Origin: Jiangella gansuensis DSM 44835
GTDB taxonomy: Bacteria; Actinomycetota; Actinomycetes; Jiangellales; Jiangellaceae
Assembly: GCF_000515395.1 (NCBI RefSeq)
Contig: NZ_KI911782.1
Span: 3,284,606-3,348,605 of the forward strand
Direction: 5' to 3'
DNA: 64,000 bases
The notes under the pieces are model-generated. The model made no database searches and was not told where the DNA came from. It was given only the letters and a program-made list of their open reading frames with translations. Shown here one piece after another: positions 1 through 10,067 of this stretch; the stretch's first letter is position 1; every line of letters begins with the position of its first letter. Made by a program: the position numbers and the translations under genes.

Positions 1-1358
1 TTCTCGGACCGGCCCACCGGCGATTGTCCATCGGCATCGTGGCGACCGTGGTGTTCATCGCGTTCGAGTCCATGGCGGTGGCGACGGCCATGCCCACCGC
101 CGTCCCCGAACTCGACGGCATGGCGCTCTACGCGTTCGCGTTCTCCAGCTTCTTCACCACCAGCCTGTTCGCGATGGTGGTCTCCGGTGAGCTGTGCGAC
201 CGGCAGGGTCCGCGGCTGCCGCTGATCCTCGGCACGGCGTCGTTCACCGTCGGGCTCCTCCTGGCCGGCACCGCGCAGTCCATGCTGCCGTTCTTGGCCG
301 GCCGGGCGACCCAGGGGCTGGGCGGCGGGCTGGTGATCGTGGCGCTCTACGTGGTCGTGGGACGGGCGTACCCGGAGCGCATGCGCCCGAAGATCTTCGC
401 CGCGATGTCGGCCGCATGGGTCGTGCCGTCCATCGTCGGCCCGCTGGTGGCCGGCCTGCTCACCGACGAGCTGTCGTGGCGGTGGGTGTTCCTGGGCATC
501 GCGCCGCTGGTGCTGATCCCCGTCGCACTGGCGCTGCCGTCCGCCCGCGCCGTCGACGGCCCGCCGCCGGGTGGTCCGTCGGACCGGGCCGGGCGCAAGC
601 GGTTCGCGCTGGCCACCGCCCTCGGGATGGGCCTGCTGCAGTACGCCGGCAGCCGGGCCGACGCGATCGCGATCGGGGTGGCCGCCGTCGCCTTGGTGGC
701 GCTGGCACTCAACGTGCCGAAGCTGCTGCCGCCCGGCACCATGGTGCTGCGCCGAGGGCTGCCCACCGTCGTGGCCATGCGCGGCATCCTCGCCGGCGCG
801 TTCTTCGGCACCGAGGCGTTCCTGCCGCTGCTGCTGGTGGCCGAGCGCGGCCTGTCGTCGACACTCGCCGGGCTGTCGCTGACCGGCGGCGCCCTGGGCT
901 GGGCCAGCGGGTCCTGGTACCAGGGCCGGACGAAGACGGTCGCGCCCCGGTACCTGCTGGTGCGGGTCGGCTGCCTGCTGGTGGCCGCGGCCATCGCCGC
1001 CGTCGGCCTGGCGCTGATCCCCTCGGTCCCGGTCGTGGTCAGCGTGCTGGCCTGGACGGTCGGCGCGTTCGGCATGGGCATGTCCATGGCCAGCATCAGC
1101 GTGCTGCTGTTCCAGCTGTCCTCGGTCGGCGACCACGGCGCCAACTCCGCCGCCATGCAGGTCAGCGACGCGCTGTTCTCGGCGACGTTCGTCGGGCTGG
1201 CTGGGACGATCTTCGGGTCCGGGCACGGCGGCGCCGGCGACTCCACGGGTGTGGCCGGCGTCGACACCTGGATCTATCTGGTGATCCTGGCCGTCATGGC
1301 GGGATTGGCCCTGGTGGGCGCCTGGGCCGCCGGACGGGTCCGGGTCACGACGGCATGA
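1..1358 (+). CDS. MFS transporter, 5' end outside the window
   Basis: Major facilitator superfamily permease of the drug/proton antiporter type in the cytoplasmic membrane. The reading frame is open to the left edge (the residues before the first in-frame TTG at 24 read ..LGPAHRRLSIG, typical of the cytoplasmic lead into TM1), so the gene is cut by the window and the TTG is not the true start. The visible part carries the loop 2-3 motif GELCDRQGPR (MFS motif A), an RATQGLGGG segment, and about 12 hydrophobic helices, with a hydrophilic central linker around residues 180-195. The substrate cannot be inferred. It ends 151 nt before the helicase gene on the same strand. Confidence 0.85.
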   Translation, partial: LGPAHRRLSIGIVATVVFIAFESMAVATAMPTAVPELDGMALYAFAFSSFFTTSLFAMVVSGELCDRQGPRLPLILGTASFTVGLLLAGTAQSMLPFLAGRATQGLGGGLVIVALYVVVGRAYPERMRPKIFAAMSAAWVVPSIVGPLVAGLLTDELSWRWVFLGIAPLVLIPVALALPSARAVDGPPPGGPSDRAGRKRFALATALGMGLLQYAGSRADAIAIGVAAVALVALALNVPKLLPPGTMVLRRGLPTVVAMRGILAGAFFGTEAFLPLLLVAERGLSSTLAGLSLTGGALGWASGSWYQGRTKTVAPRYLLVRVGCLLVAAAIAAVGLALIPSVPVVVSVLAWTVGAFGMGMSMASISVLLFQLSSVGDHGANSAAMQVSDALFSATFVGLAGTIFGSGHGGAGDSTGVAGVDTWIYLVILAVMAGLALVGAWAAGRVRVTTA

Positions 1359-1509
1359 GCGACGGACGTCGTGCGGTCAAATCCCATGAGCTGTCGGTGC
1401 CGCCGGTTAGGCTCGTGCCGAAGCCCGGGTCGCCGGTCGGTGCCGGGCGCCGCCCGTGCCGGCAGTGCTGCCGCCGGGCCGGTCAGGATGTCGACGTCAC
1501 GGGAGATGT

Positions 1510-3285
1510 GTGAGCACTTCGGCCGCTGAGCACCTGCCTCCTGCCTATCCCAATCGTGCCCCGTGGGGAACCGCGGGGCGCTTGCGCGCATGGCAGGCGG
1601 CGGCGCTCGAGGACTATCTCGCCCGCGACCCGCGCGACTACCTTGCGGTGGCCACGCCGGGTGCGGGCAAGACGACGTTCGCGCTGCGTATCGCCGCGGA
1701 ATTGTTGGCACGCAAGGTGGTCCACCAGCTCACCATCGTCGCCCCTACCGAGCACCTGAAGCGTCAGTGGGCCGATGCCGCCGACAAGGTCGGCATCACC
1801 GTCGACCCCATGTTCACCGGCCGCAAGGCGCGCACCAGCCGCGACTACACGGGTGTCGCGGTCACCTACGCCGGGGTGGCGGCACATCCCATGCTGCACC
1901 GGGCGCGCTGCGAGAACCGGCGCACCCTCGTGATCCTCGACGAGGTGCACCACGCCGGCGACTCCCTGTCCTGGGGCGAGGCCACCCGGGAGGCGTTCGA
2001 GCCCGCGGCCCGGCGGCTGGCGCTCACCGGCACCCCGTTCCGCTCGGACATCAACCCCATCCCGTTCGTCACCTACGCGCCCGACGAACGCGGCGTCCCA
2101 CGCAGTGTCGCCGACCACTCCTACGGGTACGCCGAGGCGCTCAAGGACGGCGTCGTTCGGCCGGTGCTGTTCCTGGCCTACTCCGGTGAGATGCGCTGGC
2201 GCACCCGGGCCGGCGACGAAGTCTCCGCGCGCCTGGGCGAGCCGCTGACCAAGGACATCACCGCGCAGGCGTGGCGCACCGCGCTGGACCCCCACGGCGA
2301 CTGGATCCCGTCGGTCCTGCAGGCCGCCGACACCCGGCTCACCGAGGTGCGCCGGCACGTCCCCGACGCCGGTGGCCTGGTCATCGCCACCGACCAGGAG
2401 TCCGCACGCGCCTACGCCGCACTGTTGAAGCGCGTCTGCGGCCAGGCGCCCACCGTCGTGCTGTCCGACGAGCCCAAGGCGTCGAAGAAGATCGCGGCGT
2501 TCTCCGAGGGCGACGACCGCTGGATGGTCGCCGTCCGCATGGTCTCCGAGGGCGTCGACGTGCCCCGGCTCGCGGTCGGCGTCTACGCCACGGCCACCCA
2601 GACGCCGTTGTTCTTCGCCCAGGCCATCGGCCGCTTCGTCCGGGTTCGCAAGCGCGGCGAGACGGCGTCGATCTTCCTGCCCACGGTGCCGACGTTGTTG
2701 TCGTACGCCGGCGAGATGGAGACCTCCCGCGACCACGTCCTAGGCAAGCCGCCCGGCGCCGCCGACGACCCCCTGGCCGCTGAGGAAGCCCTCATCGCCG
2801 CGGCCCAGCGCGAGGAGACCGGCCCCGAGGAGATGGGCCCGTTCGAGGCCCTCGGCTCGGATGCGTCCTTCGACCGCGTCCTGTACGACGGTGGCGAGTT
2901 CGGCACCCAGGCGCAGACGGGGTCGGCGGAGGAAGCCGACTACCTCGGCATCCCCGGCCTGCTCGAACCGGACCAGGTCGCCGTGCTGTTGCGGCGCCGC
3001 CAGGCCGAGCAGCAGGCAGCGCGCGACGCGGCGCCGCCGGGCGACTCGTCGTCGGGCGAAACGGAGCGGCCTCGCGACCCGGCCGTGTACGAGCAGATCG
3101 CCGTGCTGCGCCGTGAGCTCAACGGCCTGGTGGGTGCGTGGCACCACCGCACCGGCAAGCCGCACGGTGTCATCCACACCGAGCTGCGCAAGGCCTGCGG
3201 CGGCCCGCCCGCCGCGCTGGCCACGGCGGCGGAGATCCAGGAGCGCATCGACACCATCCGATCCTGGGCCATCTCCCGCGGCTGA
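1510..3285 (+). CDS. DEAD/DEAH-box superfamily 2 helicase
   Basis: ATP-dependent nucleic acid helicase of superfamily 2, SSL2/restriction-helicase-like, 591 aa. Walker A ATPGAGKTTF is near residue 50, the DEVH box in ILDEVHHAG near 143, motif III TGTPF near 174, and motif VI QAIGRFVRVRKRG near 371, so both RecA-like lobes are complete. The C-terminal 180 residues are charged with a predicted helical stretch rich in R, Q and E. I chose GTG 1510 because GGGAGA lies 4 nt upstream; an in-frame ATG at 1456 would add residues of no recognisable family character. Such single-gene helicases are common in actinomycetes. No nuclease or methylase partner lies beside it, so a defence role is not supported. 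Confidence 0.85.
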   Translation: MSTSAAEHLPPAYPNRAPWGTAGRLRAWQAAALEDYLARDPRDYLAVATPGAGKTTFALRIAAELLARKVVHQLTIVAPTEHLKRQWADAADKVGITVDPMFTGRKARTSRDYTGVAVTYAGVAAHPMLHRARCENRRTLVILDEVHHAGDSLSWGEATREAFEPAARRLALTGTPFRSDINPIPFVTYAPDERGVPRSVADHSYGYAEALKDGVVRPVLFLAYSGEMRWRTRAGDEVSARLGEPLTKDITAQAWRTALDPHGDWIPSVLQAADTRLTEVRRHVPDAGGLVIATDQESARAYAALLKRVCGQAPTVVLSDEPKASKKIAAFSEGDDRWMVAVRMVSEGVDVPRLAVGVYATATQTPLFFAQAIGRFVRVRKRGETASIFLPTVPTLLSYAGEMETSRDHVLGKPPGAADDPLAAEEALIAAAQREETGPEEMGPFEALGSDASFDRVLYDGGEFGTQAQTGSAEEADYLGIPGLLEPDQVAVLLRRRQAEQQAARDAAPPGDSSSGETERPRDPAVYEQIAVLRRELNGLVGAWHHRTGKPHGVIHTELRKACGGPPAALATAAEIQERIDTIRSWAISRG

Positions 3286-3412
3286 AACGCGCCGGCGACC
3301 GGCCGATCGGCCCCGCCATGGTCCGTTTCCGGATCATTCATCCCGATCTTCGGTCCGGGACATCATCGATGCCTAGCGTCGGTGCCCGCATCCGGTCGAG
3401 GAAGGGCTTCGC

Positions 3413-6400
3413 GTGAGGACGTCGTTGTCGAGGTGGTCGGTCGCTACCGGACTGGCCGTCGCCGTTCTGGTTCCCTTGGCGTCCGGCGCCTCAGCCGTCG
3501 CGCCCGCGTCGGTGGCAGCGTCCGGCTCCACTCCCGAGTCCACCGCCACGAGCGCGGCGGACCTGGCCGGAAGCGGCACCGCCGCCGATCCGTACCGCAT
3601 CGGGACCGAGGCCGACCTCGTCCTGTGGGCGGAGCTGCTCAACGCCGGCGACGCCGACTACACCGGAGCGAAGAGCTTCCGGCTCACGGACGACATCGCG
3701 CTCACCGGGACCGTGCCGATGGTGCGGCAGTTCGCCGGCACGCTGGACGGCGCCGGGCACACCGTCAGCGGCTACACCGCCGACGTGGAGCTCCCCGCGA
3801 CGGACCCGGGCGGTTTCCGGGCCGCGTTCGTCCTGCGCAACGAGGGAACCATCCAGAACCTGACGCTCGACGACCTCGAGGTCACCTGCACCGGCGAGAC
3901 CGGCGCAGCGGGCCCCACCTGCGCTGGCCTGGTCGCGGACAACCACGGCACCATCGTGGCGTCGGCGGTCCACGGGACGGTGACGGCGCCCGGCTTCGAG
4001 AAGGTGGCCGGGATCGCCGGTGGCAACTACGGCGGCACCGTCCGCGACGCCGTCTTCACCGGTGACGTGACCGGGAAGTTCATGCCCGCGGGCATCGTCT
4101 CGTACGGCAACAACGGCGCCGTCGTCGAGCGGACCGTCGTCGACGCCGACGTGGTGGCCACCGCCACCGAACCGGTCGGCGGGCGCGACACCCAGCAGGG
4201 CAACGACGCCGGCCTCGTCGTCGCATACCCCAACAACGTGACGATCCGGTCGAACGTCGTCACCGGCGGTTCGATCACCTACGCCTTCCCGGGCGTCACC
4301 CCCGACTTCTACGGCCGCATCTCCGGCTACGACGGCTTCAGCCGGACCCTCGCCGACAACCACGCCTACACCGACGTGCTGATCAACGGCGAGCCGGTCA
4401 CCGGCAGCGCGACCGACCAGCACGGCCAGGACGCCGACGCCGAGACCTTGCGTGACCAGGGCTTCTACGCCGCGCTGGGCTTCGACTTCGAGTCCGTCTG
4501 GCAGCTCGACTCCGAGACCGGCCTGCCGGCGCTGCGCGAGCCGGTCGAGACCGAGCCGGTGCCGCCGCTGCAGGGTTCGGGCACCGGCACCGACCCGTAC
4601 CTGATCACCACCGCGGCCGAGTTCCACCAGTGGGCCGCCCTGGTCAACGACCCCGCCAACTCCGACCACACCGGTGTCCGGCACTACCGGCTCACGTCGG
4701 ACATCACGCTGACCGAGCCGTTCGCCATGGTGAACCAGTTCCGCGGCACGTTCGACGGAGCCGGCCACACCATCAGCGGGCTGACCATCGAGGCGGACCT
4801 GTCGACGCGGAACGTGGCGGCGATGGTCGTCGAGAACTCCGGTGTCATCAAGAACCTCGTGCTCGCCGACGTCGACGTCACCATGACCGGCAGCCGCGGG
4901 CCGGTCACCGGGCCGACGGCGGCGGCACTGGTCGCGCGCAACGTCTCCCGTGGCCTCGTCCAGTCCGTCGCCGTCCAGGGCCGGGTCGAGGCGCCGGGCG
5001 CGGAGAAGGGCGCCGGGCTGGTCGGTGAGAACCTGGGCGGGACCATCCGGGACTGCTCGTTCGAGGGCACGGTCCGGTCGAACCTCATGGCCGCCGGTGT
5101 CGCGGCCTACAACAACGGCAACGGGTCCATCCAGCGCTGCCTGGTGGACGCCGACCTGGCGACCCTGTCCACCGAGCCGGTCGACGGCCGCGACGAGCAG
5201 CGCGGCAACGACGCGGCCCTGATCCTGGCCTACCCGAACACCGGCACCGTGCAGGCCAGCGTCGCCTACGGCGGCTCCATCGAGTACGCGTATCCCGGTG
5301 TCACCCCCGGCTTCTACGGGCGCATCTCCGGTTACGACGGCTACAGCCGCCTGCTGCGCGACAACCTCGCCAACGAGAACATCACCATCAACGCGGCGAC
5401 GGTGTCCGGCCAGGCGGGCGATCAGAACGGCGCGGACCGCTCCGCCGAGCAGCTGGCCGACCGGTCCACCTACGAGGCGCTGGGCTGGGACTTCGGCTAC
5501 ACGTGGGGCTGGGACGACGAGCGCGCCCGGCCGGTGCTGAGCTACGCCGACACGTCGATGCGGCCGGACCGCATCGCCGTCACGTTCCACGGCGACGCGG
5601 AGACCCGCAAGGGCTTCAGCTGGTACACCGAGGACGAGGCGGCCGCCGCGGTCGTCCGGGTGAGTACGGCGCCGGACCTGGCGGACCCCGTCGAGGTGAC
5701 CGCGGAGTCGGCCGTGCTGCCGGGAGGGGTGCGGCACCAGGCCGTGGCCGACGGGCTCGTACCGGACACGACGTACTACTACCAGGTCGGCGACGCGGCG
5801 TCGGGCAACTTCAGCGCGGTCGGGACCTTCCGCACCGCGGCGCCCGCCGGTCCCTTCTCGTTCGTCAGCCTGACCGACACCCAGTCGCAGACCGAGGCCG
5901 AGGCCCAGATCTCGGCCGAGACGATGGCGAAGTCGCTGGCCACCGTCCCCGACGCGGCGTTCCTGCTGCACAGCGGTGACGTGGTGGAGCGGGGCACCGA
6001 CGAGACCATGTGGCGTGACCTGCTCAACCTGGCCGGTGGCACGCTCACCCGCACCACCATCGTCCCGGCCGCCGGCAACCACGACACGGGTGAGAACGCC
6101 TTCGTCGACCACTTCAACCTCGAGCGCAACGGCGACACCACAGACGGCACGTACTACTCGTTCGACTACAGCAACGCCCATGTCGCGGTGCTCAACACGA
6201 ACGAGGACCCGGCGCAGGGCGTGTCCGCGCAGCAGCTGGACTGGTTGCGCGCGGACGTGGAGGCGGCCCGGTCGCGGGGCGCGGAGTGGGTGATCGTCAA
6301 CCTGCACAAGGGGCCGTACACGACGGCGGTGCACCTGGACGACCCGGACGTCGTGCGGATGCGTGACACCCTGGTGCCGCTGATGGACGAGCTCGGCATC

Positions 6401-9400
6401 GACCTGGTGCTGCAGGGGCACGACCACATCTACGCGCGGACCGAGCACCTCGCGTACGACCCGGACGGCGTCGCGAACGCCCGGCCGGTCGAGGCCAGCC
6501 GGTACACCGAACTCGTGGGCGGCAAGCGCATCGAGTACACCGTCAGCCCGGACGGCGTCCGGTACCTGCTGCCCGGCACCGCCGGTGCCAAGCACTACGA
6601 CCAGGCCACCAACCCCTCCGGCATCGACATGGACGCCTACCTGGGTCTGTTCGACCGGTCCGACCAGGGCCGCACGTCGGCGGCGGACGAGCGCAACGCC
6701 CAGTACTTCGCTGGTGTCCAGGTCGACGGCGACCGGCTCGACGTCGTCATGTACCAGATCAAGGACCGCGCCCAGCCGTTCGCGCTGGAGGGATTCGGCA
6801 TCGACCGGGAAGTCACCGCGGTGGCCGAGGCCATCGACGCGCTGCCGGACCCGGCCGACGCGACGGCGGGCGACCGGCCGGCGGTGACCGCCGCCAGGAC
6901 CGCCTTCGAGGAGCTGACCCGCGCCCAGCAGACGGCGGTCGCCAACGCCAGCCGCCTCGCCGACGTGGAGCGCGCCCTGGAAGGGGTCGACGGCACGGTG
7001 CCGTGGCACGTCGACGGCGCCGGCGCCCGGCAGAGCATCGCCGTCGGCAACACCACGGACACCGATGTCGAGCACACCCCGGTGCTGCTGCGCCTGGACG
7101 CCGTCCCGGCCGGCACACCCGCGGGTGCGCTGCAGCTCGTCGACGCCGTCGGGCACCCGGTCCCGTACGAGATCGAGCACTGGGATCCGGCCGGAACCAC
7201 GACGGTGTGGGCTCGGCTGCGCCGCGTCGGCGCCGGTGAGGCGGCCCATCTCTGGGCGTACTACGGGGCCGCGCCGTCGTCGCACGACCCGACGGCGGTG
7301 TGGCGGGGCGACCACCTGCTGGTCGAGCACTTCTCCCGGTCGGCCGCGGCCGGCGAGACGCTGACCGACTCGACCGGCCGTGCCGCCGGCATCGTCGAGG
7401 GCGGCGACCTGACCGCCCGCACCGGGCCGGCCGGAACCCGGGTGGCCGACTTCGAGGCGACCAAGATCAGCTACGGCGACGTCGGCGGCGGGCTGGACCA
7501 GGTCACCGTCAGCACGGTGGTCACCGCGGCCGCCGACCAGCCGAACGAGCTGTCCGCGATCGTCGCGAAGGACCTGCTGGGCAACGGCCAGGGCGACACC
7601 TTCCTGCTGGGGCTGAACGCCGCCGAGCGGCGGCTGCTGGCCCAGCACGTCGGCATCTGGTACCAGTCGAGCAGCACGACGCGCCGGCCGTCCGAGGCCG
7701 CCGTCGAACTGCCCGCCGACGGCGAGCCGCATCTACTCACCCTCAGCTACGACGGCATGACCTTCGCGGTCTTCCTCGACGGCGTCCTGGTGCACCAGAA
7801 CTTCGCCGAGTACCGCACCACGCTAGGAGACCCGGACACGCCCACCACCATCGGCGCCTTCTCCGACCCCGGGCGGGTCAGCGGCGGCTTCACCGGCACC
7901 ATCGACGAGGTCCAGTTGACCGGCAACCGCACCAGCCCGGACCTCGAGCGGTTCCGGTACGCGACGTGGTCCGGCGACGGCATCGGCTACGGCACCGTTC
8001 GGGACCGGGACGACGACGGCGTCGACCTCACCGTCGCGCTCCCGCTGGCCGGCAGCGCCGTCGACGCCGGAACGGTCACCGTGCGCGGCCTGGTGACGGC
8101 GGACAGCACCCTCACCGCGACGATCGACGGGCAGGAGCACGACCTCGGCCCGGCCGGTGCCGGCGAGTTCGCCGTCGACGTGCCCGTGTACGCGCCCGGC
8201 GAGCAGACCGTCACCCTGACGGCGTCGGCCGGCGACGACGAGACCGCCACCACGGAACTGACCCTGGACGTGTCGGACATCGAAGCGCCGGCGCAGCCGC
8301 GGACCGACGACACCGCCGTCGACGGGACCGTCGTCATCGGCCACGACGAGGCGAGGCTCGACGCCGTCGTCGATGCCGGCGCCGGAGAGCGCAACTCGGT
8401 GCAGTTCATGCGCAGCTCCGCGGTCGAGCTCGACGCCGAACAGGTGACCATGCGCGCCGGCACCACCCCCGCGGCACTGCCGGACGAGGTGGCGCCCACC
8501 GCCGGCGAACCGTCGGCGGAACCGTACGCGACCACCGAGGGCATCGGAGCCACCCCGTACCAGATCTTCGACGTGGAGCTGACCGGCGCGCAGGCCCGCG
8601 CCGAGTCCTACCGGCTCACCTGGGAGGGCCAGGCCGAGCGCGAGGTCACCGCCTATTACTGGGACCACGCGCAGGAACGCTGGGTCCGCTCCGCCTCCGC
8701 GTACGCACCGGACGGATCGGCCGCGTCGATGGACATCGAGGTCCCGCGAGCCGGCGCGCTGCAGGGCCGTACCATCACGGTGCTGCTCTGGCGCGGACTC
8801 GGCGAGGAACTGGCCGGACGCGACAGCTACGACCCCCGGCCGGGCCAGTTCGACTTCAGCTTCGCGCTGGTCCCGGACACCCAGCTGTACGCGCAGAGCT
8901 ACCCGGACCTGTACCGGCAGCAGTTCGAGCACATCGCCGAGACGGCGCCGGAGAACCGGACCGCGATGGCGCTGCACCTGGGCGACGTCGTCAACCGGCC
9001 GTGGCTGTCCGAGGAGCACCAATGGGAGGCGGCCGACACCGCGTTCGACGTGCTGGACGAGGCCGGGGTGCCGTACGCGATCACCTGGGGCAACCACGAC
9101 TACAACAACGACAGCAACAACCGCATCCTGTACGAGCGGTGGTTCTCCGCGGACCGGCTGCGTGAAAGCGCCGGCGAGCTGTGGGGCGACTCCGACGGCA
9201 TCGACAACGCCTACTACCTCGCGGAGCAGGACGGTGCCGAGATCATGGTGCTGACCGTCGGGTTCTGGGCTGACGACGCCGACCTCGCCTGGGCAGCGGA
9301 CGCCATCGAGGCGCACCCGGACCATGCGGTCATCCTGGTCACGCATTCGTACACCGGCTCCCCGGGCGGGCTGTCCGGCGAGGGCGGGCGCATCCGCGAC

Positions 9401-9961
9401 GCGCTGGTCGCGCCGTACGACAACATGAAGCTCATCCTCAGCGGCCACGTCACCGGCGTCGGCATGCACTACGAGGAGATCGACGGCCGCCCGGTCTACG
9501 GCGTGCTCACGGACTACCAGGGCCTGCCGTTCGGCGGGCTGGGCTTCCTGCGGCACCTCAAGTTCGACGTCGAGAACGACCTCGCCTACTTCACGACGTA
9601 CTCGACCTACACCGGGGAGACCACCTCGCCGTACGGCAACCGCCAGATGACCGGCCCGGGGGAGTACCACCAGACCGACGCGGACAACTTCGTGATCCCG
9701 GTGGACCTGGGCGGTACGTCCGTGCGCACCGTCACGACGTCCTCGCTGCACCTGGCCACGGCGCCCGACGAACCGGTGGGCGACCCGGTCGACGTCGTCG
9801 GGGCCGGCACCGTCTCGGTGGAGCTGCCCGCCAGGATGCTGCGGCCGCGGACGACGGTGCGGTGGTACGCCGTCGTGACGGATGCGGCTGGCAACAGCAC
9901 GGTCAGCGGCCACCGGACGTTCGCCGTGGAGCGTTACCGGCCGGGCCTGCCGCGGGAGTAG
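3413..9961 (+). CDS. Giant secreted protein with two calcineurin-like metallophosphatase domains
   Basis: 2182-aa exported protein starting at GTG 3413 with AGGAAGGG 6 nt upstream and a Sec signal (hydrophobic to about residue 30, then ASA). Order seen: two homologous beta-helix/GLUG-like modules (about 54-370 and 388-710, each starting GSGT..DPY and containing FxGT.DGAGHT.SG); a purple-acid-phosphatase N-terminal Fn3-like domain (about 716-810); metallophosphatase 1 (about 815-1110; HSGDVVERG, AGNHD, LQGHDHIYA); a short helical FIVAR-like segment (about 1143-1200); DUF2341-like (about 1196-1290); a LamG-like fold (about 1320-1520); Ig-like (about 1537-1620); metallophosphatase 2 (about 1812-2010; PDTQLY, HLGDVVN, WGNHD, SGHVTG); a terminal Ig-like domain. 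No LPXTG-like signal, SLH motif or C-terminal helix, so it is probably released. Likely an extracellular phosphoesterase bound to glycans; the substrate is unknown. Confidence 0.85.
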   Translation: MRTSLSRWSVATGLAVAVLVPLASGASAVAPASVAASGSTPESTATSAADLAGSGTAADPYRIGTEADLVLWAELLNAGDADYTGAKSFRLTDDIALTGTVPMVRQFAGTLDGAGHTVSGYTADVELPATDPGGFRAAFVLRNEGTIQNLTLDDLEVTCTGETGAAGPTCAGLVADNHGTIVASAVHGTVTAPGFEKVAGIAGGNYGGTVRDAVFTGDVTGKFMPAGIVSYGNNGAVVERTVVDADVVATATEPVGGRDTQQGNDAGLVVAYPNNVTIRSNVVTGGSITYAFPGVTPDFYGRISGYDGFSRTLADNHAYTDVLINGEPVTGSATDQHGQDADAETLRDQGFYAALGFDFESVWQLDSETGLPALREPVETEPVPPLQGSGTGTDPYLITTAAEFHQWAALVNDPANSDHTGVRHYRLTSDITLTEPFAMVNQFRGTFDGAGHTISGLTIEADLSTRNVAAMVVENSGVIKNLVLADVDVTMTGSRGPVTGPTAAALVARNVSRGLVQSVAVQGRVEAPGAEKGAGLVGENLGGTIRDCSFEGTVRSNLMAAGVAAYNNGNGSIQRCLVDADLATLSTEPVDGRDEQRGNDAALILAYPNTGTVQASVAYGGSIEYAYPGVTPGFYGRISGYDGYSRLLRDNLANENITINAATVSGQAGDQNGADRSAEQLADRSTYEALGWDFGYTWGWDDERARPVLSYADTSMRPDRIAVTFHGDAETRKGFSWYTEDEAAAAVVRVSTAPDLADPVEVTAESAVLPGGVRHQAVADGLVPDTTYYYQVGDAASGNFSAVGTFRTAAPAGPFSFVSLTDTQSQTEAEAQISAETMAKSLATVPDAAFLLHSGDVVERGTDETMWRDLLNLAGGTLTRTTIVPAAGNHDTGENAFVDHFNLERNGDTTDGTYYSFDYSNAHVAVLNTNEDPAQGVSAQQLDWLRADVEAARSRGAEWVIVNLHKGPYTTAVHLDDPDVVRMRDTLVPLMDELGIDLVLQGHDHIYARTEHLAYDPDGVANARPVEASRYTELVGGKRIEYTVSPDGVRYLLPGTAGAKHYDQATNPSGIDMDAYLGLFDRSDQGRTSAADERNAQYFAGVQVDGDRLDVVMYQIKDRAQPFALEGFGIDREVTAVAEAIDALPDPADATAGDRPAVTAARTAFEELTRAQQTAVANASRLADVERALEGVDGTVPWHVDGAGARQSIAVGNTTDTDVEHTPVLLRLDAVPAGTPAGALQLVDAVGHPVPYEIEHWDPAGTTTVWARLRRVGAGEAAHLWAYYGAAPSSHDPTAVWRGDHLLVEHFSRSAAAGETLTDSTGRAAGIVEGGDLTARTGPAGTRVADFEATKISYGDVGGGLDQVTVSTVVTAAADQPNELSAIVAKDLLGNGQGDTFLLGLNAAERRLLAQHVGIWYQSSSTTRRPSEAAVELPADGEPHLLTLSYDGMTFAVFLDGVLVHQNFAEYRTTLGDPDTPTTIGAFSDPGRVSGGFTGTIDEVQLTGNRTSPDLERFRYATWSGDGIGYGTVRDRDDDGVDLTVALPLAGSAVDAGTVTVRGLVTADSTLTATIDGQEHDLGPAGAGEFAVDVPVYAPGEQTVTLTASAGDDETATTELTLDVSDIEAPAQPRTDDTAVDGTVVIGHDEARLDAVVDAGAGERNSVQFMRSSAVELDAEQVTMRAGTTPAALPDEVAPTAGEPSAEPYATTEGIGATPYQIFDVELTGAQARAESYRLTWEGQAEREVTAYYWDHAQERWVRSASAYAPDGSAASMDIEVPRAGALQGRTITVLLWRGLGEELAGRDSYDPRPGQFDFSFALVPDTQLYAQSYPDLYRQQFEHIAETAPENRTAMALHLGDVVNRPWLSEEHQWEAADTAFDVLDEAGVPYAITWGNHDYNNDSNNRILYERWFSADRLRESAGELWGDSDGIDNAYYLAEQDGAEIMVLTVGFWADDADLAWAADAIEAHPDHAVILVTHSYTGSPGGLSGEGGRIRDALVAPYDNMKLILSGHVTGVGMHYEEIDGRPVYGVLTDYQGLPFGGLGFLRHLKFDVENDLAYFTTYSTYTGETTSPYGNRQMTGPGEYHQTDADNFVIPVDLGGTSVRTVTTSSLHLATAPDEPVGDPVDVVGAGTVSVELPARMLRPRTTVRWYAVVTDAAGNSTVSGHRTFAVERYRPGLPRE

Positions 9962-9981
9962 GCCCCGCCGCCGCGCCGGCC

Positions 9982-10063
9982 GGAAATGATCACGTCCGGC
10001 ATGCGTGTTCCCGCCTCACCAGGAATGCTTGCCCGGTGGAGGGGGAGTACGCATGCCGGACGT
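9982..10063. repeat. Family A palindromic repeat, copy A1
   Basis: Begins with the conserved GGAAATGATCACGT. Outer arms 9992-10006 and 10049-10063 (ACGTCCGGCATGCGT and its complement) pair perfectly over 15 bp. The loop holds the conserved inner CACCAGGAATGCTTGCC segment. The right side lacks the TGATCATTTCC end seen in complete copies. It lies between the convergent giant protein and amidase genes and may act as a bidirectional terminator. Confidence 0.75.
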
Positions 10064-10067
10064 CAGG

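Noticed and set aside
1456-1509. Longer helicase start at 1456
   Set aside because: The added 18 residues are Arg/Gly/Pro noise and GTG 1510 has its own ribosome site.
1510-3285. Helicase as part of a defence system
   Set aside because: No nuclease, methylase or other defence gene is adjacent; it appears as a single gene.
3491-7732. 1413-codon open frame on the minus strand inside the giant protein gene
   Set aside because: Long antisense frames arise from high third-position GC. The product is Arg/Val/Gly/Asp-rich with no domain, while the plus strand shows clear phosphatase motifs.
7823-9913. 696-codon minus-strand frame opposite the second phosphatase
   Set aside because: Same composition artefact; no start signal or family features.
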